From NCBI RefSeq assembly GCF_002105155.1, contig NW_019029031.1, positions 62,001-126,000 on the forward strand: a DNA stretch of 64,000 bases, in the 5' to 3' direction. Positions 8,661 to 21,713 of the stretch are shown piece by piece. Under the pieces are notes generated by a model. It did not search any database. It was not told where the DNA came from and saw nothing but the letters and a program-made list of their open reading frames with translations. The position numbers were made by a program, and so were the translations under genes. Each line of letters begins with the position of its first letter. Positions within the stretch are counted from its first letter, which is position 1. This DNA is from Lobosporangium transversale. Lineage: Eukaryota; Mortierellomycota; Mortierellomycetes; Mortierellales; Mortierellaceae.

Positions 8661-10634
8661 TCATTCATCATACTCAACAAGGGCTAAAGCACCGTTTTGT
8701 CCCAAGGCTACATCATGGACAACTACCTTACGTCCGTCTTGCTCCTGTGGCATGCGGACCTTACGTGGCTCAAAACAATGTTCAAAATCACCGTGCCCCA
8801 ATCGTCCAGTCTTGCCACATGTGCCCCAAGTGTATAGACTCCCTTTGTCTAAAAAAGATATATTGTTATTTAGATAAGGATCTGACAATTCAAAAAAAAA
8901 AAAAAAAAAAAAAAAGCATTCCATCTCTCCCCTCGCATCCGCACTCTTTCCCTGCGCTTCCTCCCTTTCTCTCCCTCTTCCTCTTCCTCTTCCTCATGCC
9001 TTTATACATATATGCTTTCCATCCACCTGCTTTTCTGTATCTCTTACCATCGATTGCAGCTGCATAATCTGTACTGGCAACGACTCGACGAATCCCTGAC
9101 AAGGCAGTAATTTGCTCAGGCATAAGGACATGAGTCTTGTCACGACCTAAGCCCAAGGCGCCATATCCGCATGTGTATACTTTTCCAGATTTGGTCAGCA
9201 ACAAACCAAATGTACCACCTGCAGCAACGGCCTCAATCGTCTCTGACTCTGGAATAGGATGTGGAATATGCATTGGCTCGAGAATCTATTACACACAAAA
9301 TATAATATAGAGGCATATATATGTATACAAGAAATGTAACTGATCCTCATTAGTTATCAAATCAAGCGAGATGTAAGCGTTACTCGGCATAGTTTTGAGT
9401 TTGGTGACATGGAAGGTAATTTTTTTTGTTACCCTATCAATCTTCTTATTAACCATGCATTGGCCATATTCGGCATTCCCCCAGATCCATAGTTGGTTGC
9501 TTTCTAGCAGCGCTAGAGTAAAATCTGTCGAAGACGATATTTGTTTGATACGCCCAACCTCCTTTCCTTTTGCTTTCCAACTCAATCGTTCGATCAACGT
9601 GGGAAGTGCACGATCAGAACTTGATTCTGGTCCCAAGCCTAATTGACCGTCTGCACCCCATCCCATTGAATACAGATTCCCTTGATCTAGTGGGCAAAAA
9701 AAAAAAAAAAAAAGACAAAAAAAAAAGTGCGATACATTTATTTAGTCAGATAACAATACAGATTCAAATTAGTGTCCTCAAAGAAATCTTCTTCCCACCT
9801 GTAAGGACGATTGTATGGTCTAATCCACATTGCACTTGGGTAATATTCTCGTTTGAGTCTGGTAAATCGACTGCAGTAGGTGATGGCTCAAATACAAATC
9901 CAGGAACTTCCTGCCCTCCTAGTTCTTTACCCAACGTGTCCTTTGATCCTCCTAATCCCAATTGCCCATACATTGAGTTTCCAAACCCAAACAAAATTGT
10001 TCTTTTGGGAAGTGTTGATGATGATGACGAGGATACTGGTGACTGTAAAGGTTCAGCCCCTGCAGGGTTGGCTGCACCAACACCCTTTTCGCCATCGCTG
10101 CTGCTTTTGCTATCATTAAAATCCTGTGCTGTTGCGAGCAACATGGAATGTTCACGCCCACATGCGACCGCCAGGATATCTAAACCAGACACGTCGATAG
10201 CGCTGAATGTACTCTCCTCATTCCGAGCTCCGTTACCGAGTTGTCCGCTATGGTTCATACCCCCGCCCAAGATCCCTGCCTCGCCCTCACCCATCAATGC
10301 GATCAGACGATGTGATGCTCCAGCTGCTATCCGTGTTTGATAAGGACCCTAAGATCAAGGGGAAAAAAAATGTTTATTTTTAAGGAAATTGATATAATAA
10401 GTATGTAATGAACATTTCTCTTACCCGCGCGGAAATAGAATCACTATCAAAGACGTTCATTTCCTTTGAACCGTAGCCCCATTCAATCACTGCGGCTCTA
10501 GATAACCAAGAAGAACTATGGAACTGGTTACTGCTGCTACTACTTCTGTTGGTATAGCGGAGAGAAGAAATGGCACATTTAGACAAGGCTCCTCGCTGAG
10601 CTATGCGGCGGGTTAATGAAAAGGCAAGGGTCAT
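8661..10634 (-). CDS. RCC1L: Mitochondrial RCC1-like (RCC1L-type) beta-propeller protein
   Basis: Five exons (10425-10634, 9799-10348, 9433-9686, 9048-9285, 8661-8848) join in phase to about 479 residues; human RCC1L has 464. The N-terminus (MTLAFSLTRRIAQRG, Arg/Ser-rich, no acids early) looks like a mitochondrial presequence. RCC1 repeats follow: GGGMNHSGQLGNG, FGFGNSMYGQLGLGG, MGWGADGQLGLG, IWGNAEYGQCM, TCGYGALGLGRD and TWGTCGKTGRLGHGD. RCC1L-type proteins are linked to mitochondrial ribosome and rRNA metabolism. Intron 3 uses the AGG|GTAACA donor, giving KIDR-ILEPMHIP; the later CA|GTTACA donor is out of phase. Long A-runs on the plus strand lie in introns 2 and 4. Divergent to ELG1. Another mitochondrial RCC1 protein is the alternative. 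Confidence 0.85.
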
Positions 10635-10878
10635 TAGGAAAAAAAAAAAGAAAAAAAAAAAAGAAAAGACGACGGATGCAATGAAAGGAGGGATAACAAT
10701 GAAATGAGGTGTGAAGACGAAGAACCGGTACAGTGCTACGAGACTGTGACTGCACTTTTAATTAGATCAGAGTGCCAGAACGCGCGACCTCTTGGGCTTT
10801 TGACAAGCCCAATTACAATAACAAAAAAGCAAAAAGGTGGCATTTGATCAAGTCCACCATTGCATTGCATTGCATTGC

Positions 10879-10916
<38 letters not shown>

Positions 10917-10990
10917 TTTTTATTCAAGAATTTTATATGATTGCTATTTTTGCACTTCAAGGAAAATATATTTAAGCAAAAACTCTTCAT
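10635..10990. promoter_or_regulatory. Shared divergent promoter region, RCC1L / ELG1
   Basis: 356 bp between two divergent start codons. It holds a (CATTG)4 microsatellite at about 10858-10880, directly followed by 30 T (10882-10911). Poly(dA:dT) tracts commonly exclude nucleosomes in fungal promoters, so this may serve both genes. That role is inference. Confidence 0.45.
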
Positions 10991-13900
10991 ATGGCTCCGA
11001 CATTGTCGTCGTCTGTGGGGAACCGCTCCACAAGGCAGTCATCGCTCACGGCTTATTTACAACAAGATCTACAGGCAAGAACAGAGACACGAGAAAATGT
11101 CGCCCCCTCGCCAACCTATGAACCAGCCCCAGACACAATCATCCCTCAAGACATGGAGATAAATAATAATAACAATAATAGCAGTAATAACAATACCAGT
11201 GATTATACCGATCTGGCACAGGCATCAATATCAGATAATACAAAGGAAATGAATACACATGAATCCGAGCTGGAGATATCATTACCGACACTAAATTCAA
11301 ATCAGGCAGCAGAAACAGCTCCGATTCCTGCTCCAGAAACAGCAGCATCAGCAGCAACAGCAGAAGATGCACCTAAGCAAGTTTTTTCATTGTTCCTCAC
11401 ACCAGAACAACGGAAAAAAAAGCTGGAGGCGGATGCAGCAATAGCATCAACAACAGCACTAACTACTGCTACTAGTACCGCTGCACCCAAACGGGGTAGG
11501 AAAGCAAAGAGCAAAGGTCCTGCTAATAATGCACTGTTATTGTCTTCCTCTAATATCAACAATGACAATAACAACATTTCAACGTCTGTGGATATTTCGA
11601 AGCCACCGCATTCCAAATCAATTGTCGATCCCAATATGTCAAAGTCAGGGGAAACCCACAAGTTCTTCCAGGAAGCCAAAGCATCAAAATTGCTCGCCAT
11701 GGAAACAGCGGCAGCAGCAGCAATGGAAGGAGGAGTAAACGAATCAGAATCAAAGGAGCAACGGAATGTTAAGCGATACAGCTCGAAGCCTTTAGAATCA
11801 CCCTTCCCACTTCAACATCAACAATTTCATGGAGAGGAAACTATTGATGTCATCAATGGCATGGTTGCTAAACTATGTCACCTTGATACTTCTGGTTCAT
11901 CGTCATCGCCGTTTCCTATGCCAAATTCGTCTTTTTCATATCGCAAAAGAACCGATGACAACGTCAACAACAACGATAACGACAATGACAACAAAAACAA
12001 CAACAGTAGTAATGCTCCTTTTGGATGGTACTCTTTACGAGGGTCGCCTGATCTGGGCATCACTGCACCTAATTACAAACTTAAACCTCGAGGAAGGGAT
12101 TGTTGGACACATTGGGGTAAAGATCGAGATCAAAAATGGCGGGAATGGTCTGAAAGGAGTTACCGGTTACAACGACCTACAGAAAAAGAAAGACAGCAGT
12201 TACTCAATCCCAAAAAAAGCAACAAAAACAACAGTAACGCCACCAGCAGCAACAGTAAATATGTCCATGAATCAGATCATGCTGAGGAGTTCGAGTCTTG
12301 TCAAAGGCTTTCAGAGGATGGACCACTTTGGCAACAAACCTGGGCAGAAACATTATTACAAGGCGCTGGTCTGAAACCAGGGTCAGCAGAGGTACCCATA
12401 GACATGAGGGTAGGCGAATTATGGACAGAAAAATATCGACCAACTCGAGGGTCCGAAGTTTTGGATAATAGGGCTTGTACTGAATATCTGACTCAATGGC
12501 TTAAGGGACTGGAAGTTTCAGGTTGGACATTGAACCCTGAAGAGAATTCTGCAAATGAATCAGTATCGACAATAGCATCAGCAGGACCATCATCACCATC
12601 AATCTCATCATCATCAGTAGCATCAGTACCAGTGAATCGAAAAATATTGGATATTATGGGAGCAGCAAAGAAACGTCGGAAACGTCCTAGACGGAAAGGG
12701 GCCGCTGATCTGGATGATTTCATTATCTATGACGATGCGGATGATTTTGAAGATCCATATGGTTATGAGAGTGAGGAAGAGGATGGGTTCTTTGCAAACC
12801 CCAAGCCCTTGTCAAGTTTCTCACGGTTAGTTCACGATGGAGTTGAAATGAAGGGCAACACAAATAGATCAAGAAGGACTTTACCAAAAGTATTTGATAT
12901 CAAGTCCAATACAATATTGATTAGTGGCCCAACAGGAAGTTGCAAGACAGCTGCTATATACGCATGTGCAGAAGAAAGTGGATATGAGGTTTTTGAGGTG
13001 TCACCAGGGATGAGAAGGACAGGAAGAGATGTTTTAGGTGTGGTTGGAGAAATGGCCGAGAATCATCATGTGCGTGTAGTTGGAGCAGCAGCAATAGTGA
13101 GAACAGAGACTAAAGATGAGGCCGTCCGTCCAATGAGCGGAAAGGCCCAAGATTCTAATAATGCTGCTGCGTCTACAGCAGTAGCACCACCCAAAATGAC
13201 CATTCAGTCCTTTTTTCAACAAAGTCAAAAAAATCAACAAGCAAAGAAAAAGGAAGAGGAGGAAGAAGAGGAAGAGGAACCTCTAATTGACGAAGATGAA
13301 GTAATGGGTGAAGCTTCAGATATCGATGTGGAAGGATATGAGAGTAATGACTCAGCGATGACCTCAACAGCAGCAGCAGCAGAGATTGAATCTTATGATA
13401 CCAGGCAATTGAGATCATCGAGGTTACGAAAAGTGTCTCCTGCTACTACTACAGGGTCTGAAGGGATAGGATCGCCTATGAACCAAGAGGATACGCTATC
13501 AGATCTGTACTCTCTTTTATCAACCGTCAACCCTCGACAATCTATTATCCTTTTAGAAGAAGTTGATATTCTATTTGAAGATGACAAGGGATTCTGGGCG
13601 AGTGTCGTAACTTTGCTTTCAAAGAGTAGGCGGCCTGTTATCATGACCTGCAATGGTAAGGATAGGCGTCTATTAGCGGCACGAATAGATTTTTTTTTTT
13701 TTAATTCCTGATGTGCCTTCTGCCTTGAGATATTTGTCCCTTAAATCTACTTTGATCCTTCTCTCTCAGATACGTCAAAGATACCTGAAGGAACCTTTCG
13801 TTTCCAGGAACATCTTGAATTCAATCGACCAAGTTTACGCGAGCTTCATCAGTATTTAACACGTGTCTGCAAGATCGAGGGATATATCTGTTCGTCTGAA

Positions 13901-15212
13901 TACATTTTGAGCATTATTCAACATTATCGACATGATGTTAGGAGATGCTTGATGCAACTGCAGTACGATTCTGGTATTGCAAAGAGTAAGCCTACATTGT
14001 GGAGTAGTAATCACAGCTTCAACAACAGTATCAGCAACAACAACAATTATCATAGTAGTAGTTCATCTCCATCTGGTCGTAGTTCATCTAGTAGCCCCAG
14101 CATGAGCCCGAGCCCAAGTTCGAGCCGGAGCTTCTCACCCATCTCGGAAAAATCTAGCTTTCTTAAAGATGCCAATGATAGTAACAGCAACAATAATGGT
14201 AAAAAACCTATTCAGAGCCTCTCAGGATCTCCAATGCGTAGAAAGCCTCAGCGTTTGTTGAGGATTAGTGCCAAGGGGATCATACCAGCTTCTGCACCGG
14301 GCATCTCTGTGGATAAAAATATCTCGAGCACTATGAGTCCCGACAACAATCAAGTGCTGTCGTTGTTGGAATTACAAGCCGAATATGCTGAATCGATGTC
14401 TCTTTATGATTCCGAGTTGCGGATGACAAGTGGGCGTGCTATTCAGGTAAAATAAGAAAAAGCAAGCATCTTTGAGAAATTGCAAATCTGTAGGAAATGG
14501 CATGTTTTGCCTAGCATGGAAGGAAAGTATGCTAAACTTTATTTATTTCCATTTTTTTTTTTTCTCCACATCTTAGTGTTACGAAAACGATCAGTTTGAG
14601 GCTAGTCGAGATGACGTTGTTCACGTAGGACAAAATTTCGCCATCTATAAGCGGCCATCGGGGGCAGATCATTTACTGTTGGATCAAGAAATGGCCAGTC
14701 TTGTTGAAGAGGGTTATGAATCGCAATACGTGCACCGAGCCAACGAATATGGAATGATGTATCCACACGTATTTGAAGATGCTACCAAGAGGGATGATCC
14801 CAATCGATCTGTTGCCAATAGTTTTGTTGCGTTGAATGGGGATATGTCTAGGTAAAGAAAAGGGTCTCTTTCTCTTTAAGGATTATTTTCTCTTTCCTTT
14901 ATTTATTGCTAATTCTATATTTGTACTTAAAAAAAAAAAAATAGAAATCTGGAATGCATGCAACCAGCACTAGAACAGACTCTGTCGTTACATGGGCTAC
15001 GATTTAATTTGGACGTGACCTTCTCGACATATGCACCTTTATTACGGTCGATGATTCATGCAGAATCGATCAATACAGCGGTCCCTTCGGGCAAACGCGC
15101 CATGCGAAGTGGAGGTCATTTGAGAAGACATTTAGATATGCTTTCAGACAATGAGCGGACTTTGATGCTCTCGACTTCATTCCCGATGTTATTGCCACAT
15201 CAACGGATTTGA
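10991..15212 (+). CDS. ELG1: Elg1/ATAD5-like AAA+ protein, PCNA-unloading RFC-like complex subunit
   Basis: Four exons (10991-13655, 13770-14446, 14577-14851, 14945-15212) join in phase to about 1294 residues. Features in order: a disordered N-terminus with a PIP-like QSSLTAYL at about 16-23; the RFC-type motif [17 protein letters not shown]; Walker [10 protein letters not shown] near residue 645; an acidic insertion containing TIQSFFQQ; Walker [14 protein letters not shown]; sensor-1 region MTCND made at the first splice junction; and a C-terminal helical region. The EEVD Walker B and SCKT Walker A are typical of ATAD5/Elg1 rather than RFC1 or CTF18. The family, with RFC2-5, removes PCNA from DNA after replication in the nucleus. 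Long Asn/Ser runs are lineage padding. Convergent with CRD1. Confidence 0.88.
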
Positions 15213-15395
15213 TTCATCTTTAACAAAAAAAGAAAAAGAAAAGAAAAAGAAAAAGAAAAAAATCCTTTCATTTCCCTAGGAATTGTACTATAAAAATATA
15301 ACCCATAAAATTTGTATTTAAATAGAAAAATATTATTACTCTTATATTCTTTTTTTATTTTTATGGATAATCTTTTTTTTTTTTTTTTTTTTTTT
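15213..15395. other. Convergent 3' ends of ELG1 and CRD1
   Basis: 183 bp separates the two stop codons. It contains an (AAAAAG)n purine run after the ELG1 stop and a T-run just past the CRD1 stop. The 3' untranslated regions probably overlap. Confidence 0.5.
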
Positions 15396-16103
15396 TTACT
15401 TCTTTGGTGGGTAGAGTATCTTGACAGCATCTTTGGAATAGACATATGATGCACCACTCCAAAAAGTAGTTGCCGCGCATGTGTATCTATTATTAAAAAT
15501 AAAAATAAAATAAAATAAATAAACGGTATAAAGAATTAAATATATGGAGTATTGCCATAATATCACTATTCATTATTTCTTTATCATGATTTTTTTTTTT
15601 GCTTACCCCAAATATTCCAACCCTACATGCCCAGTAAAATCAAAGACGGGAGCCAAGAGGGACAACCAGATATAGGCCATCTGGATCACCGTGTTGACTT
15701 TACTGATCATGGTCGGATGAACTTCTGCAGAAGGGATGGAGAAATCCCAATAGCGTCTCATGGTCTTGGGTTCAGGTAAAGAAATATAACGATAATAGAA
15801 GCTAGCCAAGACCAAGCCCGCGTCTCGACCCAAGATGATGCCTGCAATCGGAATAGGAATCAATTCTTGGACTGCCAAGGTCACGGTCAAGATGGTCATC
15901 AATGTCTTGTCCGCCATAGGGTCCAATATCGTCCCAACAATACTTTGCATCTTGTACCGACGAGCGATCCAGCCATCCAGCTGAGTAAATATATAAGTTG
16001 TTGGAGATAGAGATAGGGATAGAGAGAATATAGACATATAAGATCAGACCAAGACGTGCTACGGTGTGTATATTTTCCTTGCAATAAATAAAGACGGGAG
16101 GGG

Positions 16104-16136
<33 letters not shown>

Positions 16137-17063
16137 ACGCCATCAGTGAGACTGGCAACACCAAAAAGGATGGCAGCATTGGTATAATCTCCTTGCAAGA
16201 CCCAGTATCCGATCAAGGGAGCAGAAAGCAACCGTGTAAATGTTAAGAAGTTGGGTAACGTGTAAATGTTTTCATGAAGTAATAGACCCTTTTATTAAAA
16301 ATAAATTAAAATAAGGTTTATTAGTGGATCACCATGACAACAGAGAGGAAAAAAAAAAAAGCGAAAAGCGAAAAGCGAAAAGCGAAAAGATACCTTTGCG
16401 AGTCCTTTTCCTTTTAATAATGATTGACCCTTGTTATCCTTATTACTTGATGCTCCTTGGTCTTTATTGCTGTCGCTGGTATTATTATTATTATTACTAA
16501 TATTATTATTACTATTATTGTTATGGACACTAGTTGAAAACATCATTCTATGTTGATTGATCCAGTTCTTTTGTCCTGCATGTAAAGATATCCTAAAAAA
16601 TATTAGATCTAATGCATTAATATAGAATAAAAAAGAACTGAACATTTTTTTCTTGCTTCCTATCAAACCCTAATATTAAATTCACCTCGGCCATGATGGT
16701 GATGATGATAATTCTAGAGCACCTTCATATCTTGAGAAACACGTCTGTCTTCTGAATTTGATGATTCGAATTAAATTAAACAAAGCAAATAGTAGTCGTA
16801 AGTAATAAAGGATAATAGCGATATCATTTTTTTCATGACTGGAAAGAAGAACAAGGCATGTTATATCCTTATCCTTACGAATGGTGTAGACATTTAGATT
16901 GAATAAGAGTTGATCGTGGTATGAGTCTAGGAGTGCCGACAAAGAGATGCATGATTCGAATCTGGGTCTGACAGACAATGAACGGTTGACTAGAGTGAAG
17001 AGAATGAAGAGAATGAAGAGAATGGAGCCTTTGGACAAGGCTCCATGAGGATTTGCACGCCAT
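15396..17063 (-). CDS. CRD1: Cardiolipin synthase (CDP-alcohol phosphatidyltransferase), mitochondrial
   Basis: Six exons (16879-17063, 16686-16751, 16394-16592, 16139-16288, 15607-15980, 15396-15486) join in phase to about 354 residues. The fourth junction (TDG|LDGW) completes the CDP-alcohol transferase signature DGLDGWIARRYKMQSIVG, followed by TILDPMADK. It therefore fits D-x2-DG-x2-AR-x8-G-x3-D-x3-D. The enzyme joins CDP-diacylglycerol and phosphatidylglycerol into cardiolipin in the inner mitochondrial membrane. The N-terminus MACKSSWSLVQRL is basic and presequence-like, followed by an Asn/Ser linker. Hydrophobic membrane segments follow the catalytic motif, and the end is SKDAVKILYPPKK. 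Intron 4 carries a long sense-strand T-run right after its GTAGG donor; a GCGAAAA tandem repeat sits at the donor of intron 3. Confidence 0.9.
16359..16390 (-). repeat. Heptamer tandem repeat in a CRD1 intron
   Basis: About four copies of GCGAAAA on the plus strand. Read on the gene strand this is a T/C-rich TTTTCGC repeat directly after the 5' splice site of intron 3. Confidence 0.75.
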
Positions 17064-18252
17064 GGAGTAAAAAAGAATGGAGAGAAAAGAAGCACAGCAC
17101 AGGTCCTTCGGAGACTCTATCAAGGGTTCAATTGAGGTTTAATGTTTTCGAGTGCATTGTCGCGGCAATGCGAGGCAACCAAAAAATACGTCACATTGTG
17201 ACAATCACGTGGCTATATCACAACAATTCATGCTCAAGGTTTTTTCATGGCTAGTCAGAACCCTCAGGCATTGGTGAAGCCTTCAACTGGGGGTTGTAAA
17301 GTCTAGATGTGCAAATAGTCAGTGAGAAACATTCAGCCTTTTAATTATCATACAGACTACGCTTAAATAGTGGGTGCAACTAGCTAGATCAACTATGCGA
17401 TGTAAAAACACCCAGAGGGTTGTCCAGACCATTGGACCGGCAGCAAATATCCTTCAAGGTCCTGTCCAAGGGAATGGGTGTTTGGACTTGACGAGCAAAT
17501 ACAAGCAGTGCAACTTGAACATTTAATGTAAAATAAAAGAAAGTTAGCATTCTAAAAAACAAAACAATGGTAATAATAATGACAGTAATAATAATTAAAA
17601 ATTACCTCCCCGAAATTGGTTGATAGTCCAAGCGATGGAATGTTTCTGCTGTAGTCATTGTTCGACACTACACCAAGTAGTGTGAGTTTGTTCCTGTAAA
17701 TTCCTAGGGCCTTTAGCACTATGTACCACTTGGGAGTGCACCTCAGGAGCGCTTCCATTTTTATTCATAAGGTCAGAACATTGTGTGATGATCATGACGG
17801 GACCTTAATAAAAGACTTCCGCCTGGCAGCAATAATAAAAGCAGCTTTTGATCTCCTTGACTTTCAAGCAATTAAGCACGCCTTGAATGCCATAGGCAAG
17901 GGATCGCCCCTCCTGAGGTGACAGTTCCAGGCATACAATCATTCAGTTTCTGTTTGTCTAATAATTTGCAAAGTCCCCTCGCTTCCTCCAACAGAACGTT
18001 CTTGTCGATGGTCATGAAGTGCTGTTTACGCACCCGTTGCTTGCCCGTATGTCAACCTGATATACATTCAAGTCGAGAGGCCGAGTAGATCCATATCGGA
18101 CAATGGGGCCGTATCCTTTTTTAGTAAGAAAAGGCCAGAGGCCCTCAACCTCTATGTTGATAATGAGAGGCTAATGATATGTGGTAAGAGGATTGTGATT
18201 ATACTGAGTGAAAAGAACGGATGGGGGCGGAAGAACGGCTTTCATTTATATG

Positions 18253-18290
<38 letters not shown>

Positions 18291-19802
18291 GCGCACCATT
18301 GATCAAACAAACCAAACAAAACAACAAACAGTCTTTATCTGTTACATGCGGAAGATCTGTCGATGTTTTTTTGATACATGTGTCTTGCATTCTCTAAGGG
18401 AAATTTGCTGTTACACCAACTTAAAAAAAACTGCCTTACTACACGGTAAAGCCTACACGTATCATACAATATCATTTAAATAAAAGGTGAAGGTTTCTGG
18501 CTCCAGCATAGTTTTTTATTCTCCTCTTTCAAAAATAAAAAAAATGCGCCGATGCAGTGTCTCTCTCATTGTCAGGGCATATAAACACACTTCAATGGCC
18601 TGGTGCATGTACACAACACAACACTCAAAGAAAACAATTTTTCCTGTCTTTACTTTCCTGAATAAGGCAATCCTTGATTCCCATTGTTACATTTGCAACA
18701 AGCGTTGTTTCGTCCCCAATTTTACAAAAAAAAAAAAAAAAACGCCACGGTACAATGTTTGCATGATGGCATGTGCAGAATACAAAGGAGTACCTCTATA
18801 ATTTGATGAGTGACCTCTTCTGTGAACGGATATTTTTTCGCCATTGGCGAACCAATAGCTTGTTGTCCTTTACCTCAACCGGTGGAATCCCTACATCTTC
18901 CCAACCTTCATTTCGACTCATTAGAAAGAGTCGGGAAAGAACTCTCAGAAAAAGGAAAAGCAAAAAAGAAAAAGTCGTACTGGAAGTACTTTCTTTGCAA
19001 TTTCCTGACTTCTCTTTGTCAAATGACATTTGACATTTGACATGTACTGAACGGCTATCTTTCATCCAAGAGTACTCTGCATTCTTGTCTATCAGCTGAA
19101 GATAGAGAGGTCACTGTTGGTAAAGCTCTGGTTATCTCAAGGATAGAATACTTTGTATGCACATGTATCCGGCATAGAGTGTTCATGACGAACCCAATGT
19201 CAAATGTACTAATCCAATGCTAGTCTCGTGTATACCCAGCCAGTGCAGGTCTAAAACATAATCGATGCCACGAATAATTTTAGACAGCCTCTCAAATAGA
19301 GCTTTTTGACTGTCTTCTTTATGGCGATCACAGGTAGCGAGAGCTGAAGGAAAAGAAAAAAAAAAAGAGAGCGAAAAGAGGCCTAGTTATCAAGACAGAA
19401 CAACAATGAAATGATGGACGCGTGGAAGGACTTGGTCCACTTTGCGTTTAACACGAGAACACAACAGATCTACAGAATGTAGTTCGCAAGTAAATCAGTC
19501 AAGATCAGGGTAAACGAAAAATTAATGTGACGTGGCTCAAAATTTAATATGCATTCTACATGTTTGATTGCTTATTTTAGCTTTAAGGAGGATGGGTCAT
19601 CATTCTTCATCCTTCTTTGCTCTTTATTACATCACTCTCTCTTGCACGCATCGCATCGTCAAGAGTAGTATATATTTATATATATTATTAAATATATATC
19701 TCAAGGGCAGTTTAACGATCAGTTTCAGGACACAAAAAAGGGATTCAGGTCCAGCATCGAATCATCGCATCGCATCGAAGAGAACTGAAGTTAATTTAAA
19801 CA
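17064..19802. other. Long intergenic region between CRD1 and YIF1
   Basis: 2.7 kb without a gene I can support. It contains a T-run at about 18256-18289. Short ORFs at 17721-17921 and 18773-19040 have locally protein-like composition but no recognised domain and no splice partners. It is probably upstream regulatory DNA of the two divergent genes plus decayed sequence. Confidence 0.5.
19667..19700 (+). promoter_or_regulatory. TATA-rich element upstream of YIF1
   Basis: AGTATATATTTATATATATTA-like sequence about 105-135 bp before the YIF1 start codon. The position fits a fungal core promoter. Confidence 0.5.
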
Positions 19803-21677
19803 ATGAACCCTTATGAGAACCAGGGTGGAGGATTCACCCAGCCTCAATCAAGACATAATCAATATCAACCACAACAACAGCAACAAGGATCTTACTATTC
19901 ACCCAACAAGTATAATCCTAATGCCTATCAACCTGCACCTCCACAGCAACAACATCAACAGTATCCTCATCAGCAACAACAACAGTATCAACAGAGAAGC
20001 CACGTGTCATCTCCTCCTCCTCTTCAACATCCTGTTCCTACACATCCTCCAGTTCAGATGAGAGATGCTGCCCCTACACCATCTCCAAGGATGCCTTATG
20101 CGCAAGCACAACAGCAACAGCAAGGGGGAGGAGTAGGAGTAGGAGGTCAACCCTATCAACAGAATCAATATAGACCTCAACAGCGATCTAGTTTTGAACA
20201 TCAACATCAACAGTCAGGAGGAGGATATGGAGGATCACCTCGGGCTCAATACATGTCTCCTCAACAGCATCATCAACAGCCGCAACATCACCTTCAGCAA
20301 CACCAGCAGCACCATCATCATCACCAGCACCAGCAACAACAACAACATGCGTCTGGTATTCCTTCGTTTCCATTCAACCTGAACGATGGCACCACACAGT
20401 TGGGTATGCAGTTTGGAAAATCCGCTGTGATGGCTGGACAGGAATATGTTGAACAAAATGTACGGTGGCTGGAAAACATTGTCTTTTTTTTTTTTTTTCT
20501 TAGACAACGTGGACAATGTGTCAAAAAACAGGAGACAAACAGAAAAAACCTAATCATATCCTTATTACTACCATTGTTACTATTACTATTTTTGCTAGCT
20601 CAATCGGTGGGTCAATCGTGCAGCATTACAGCCCTACTTCAATGTCAGCAACCAGTACGTTGTCAGCAAACTCAAGTTGCTCATCTTCCCTTGGCGTCAT
20701 AAGGTATATTTAACATCTATACACATATACGTTATATCCCTTTACTTTTTTGCTTTTTCTTTTTTCTTTTAAAAAAATATAGCAAAGAAGAGCTTCTCAT
20801 ACTTTTTTTTTTTTTTTTTTTTTTTTTTCTTCAGCTTTGGACTCGTTTATTAAAACGCTCAGAGACAACAGGAGAGACCATTGGATATTTGTCTCCTCGG
20901 GATGATATCAATGCTCCTGATATGTACATTCCTGTCATGGCCTTTGTTACCTACGTGCTTCTCATTGGTATCTCAATGGGTGCTGATAACAAGTAAGCAA
21001 TGTTATTACACTACTAGTCATAGCTATCATGAATCCTTACCTTTTATTTATTGATTTATTTACCTTTCTCTCTTTTTTTTTCTCAAACATCTAGATTCAG
21101 TCCAGAGATCTTGGGACCTACGGCATCATCAGCCTTGGCTGTTATCTTGCTCGAGTTTACGATGATCAAACTGGTCATTTATTTGTTGAATATCACGAGT
21201 GAAGTTCCTATCTTGGATTTGTTGGCCTATTCTGGTTACAAGTTTGTTGGGTAAAGTATTTTTATTATCAATCATAACAATCTCTTCTTCTATCTCTCTT
21301 TTAAATAGTGGTTCTAATTTTTTTTTTTTCCTCCTCGACATAGAATCATTGTATCCATAATTGCGCAATTGGCCAAGGCACCAAGATCAGTCTTCTGGGC
21401 CGTGTTTTTGTACACTGGCGCAGCAACTGGATTCTTTTTGGTATGTAGTTTTTTTCTTATTTTTTGAAAAAAAAAAAACCTAGAAGCGAATATTAACATG
21501 TTAACTTTTTTTTTTTTTTTTTTTTTTTGCACAAAAACATAGTTACGATCATTAAGATATGTCATCTTACCCGAGTCATCCACAGGCACAGTCTTGGCTC
21601 CTCAGCGGAAGCGCAGGATCCACTTCTTGATCTGTCTATCGATCTTACAGTTTGGTTTTATGTGGATCTTGGTCTAA
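19803..21677 (+). CDS. YIF1: YIF1 family ER-Golgi transport membrane protein
   Basis: Six exons (19803-20459, 20599-20703, 20835-20992, 21095-21250, 21344-21440, 21543-21677) join in phase to about 435 residues. A long Gln/His/Pro/Gly-rich N-terminus (about 190 residues) precedes the conserved core: [19 protein letters not shown], then [20 protein letters not shown] at the second exon. Several hydrophobic membrane segments follow ([51 protein letters not shown]). Yif1 works with Yip1 and Rab (Ypt) GTPases in COPII vesicle traffic. The Q/H-rich extension is longer than in yeast Yif1. Introns carry sense-strand T-runs. The stop is followed almost at once by an A-run at about 21680-21713. Confidence 0.92.
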
Positions 21678-21678
21678 A

Positions 21679-21713
<35 letters not shown>

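Noticed and set aside
9285-9432. Shorter RCC1L intron using the CA|GTTACA donor near 9346
   Set aside because: It is in phase 2 while the acceptor is in phase 0. The AGG|GTAACA donor fits and restores an RCC1-type junction (KIDR-ILEP).
9570-10340. 256-residue plus-strand ORF
   Set aside because: It lies antisense to RCC1L exon 2, which has clear RCC1 repeats and correct splice phases. The plus-strand translation is Ser/Pro low complexity.
17721-17921. Short plus-strand ORF (66 residues) with protein-like composition
   Set aside because: No recognised domain, no splice partners and no similarity to other genes in the window. Kept only as a note in the intergenic entry.
18773-19040. Overlapping plus-strand ORFs of 76-86 residues
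   Set aside because: Lys-rich low complexity in two frames; nothing supports translation.
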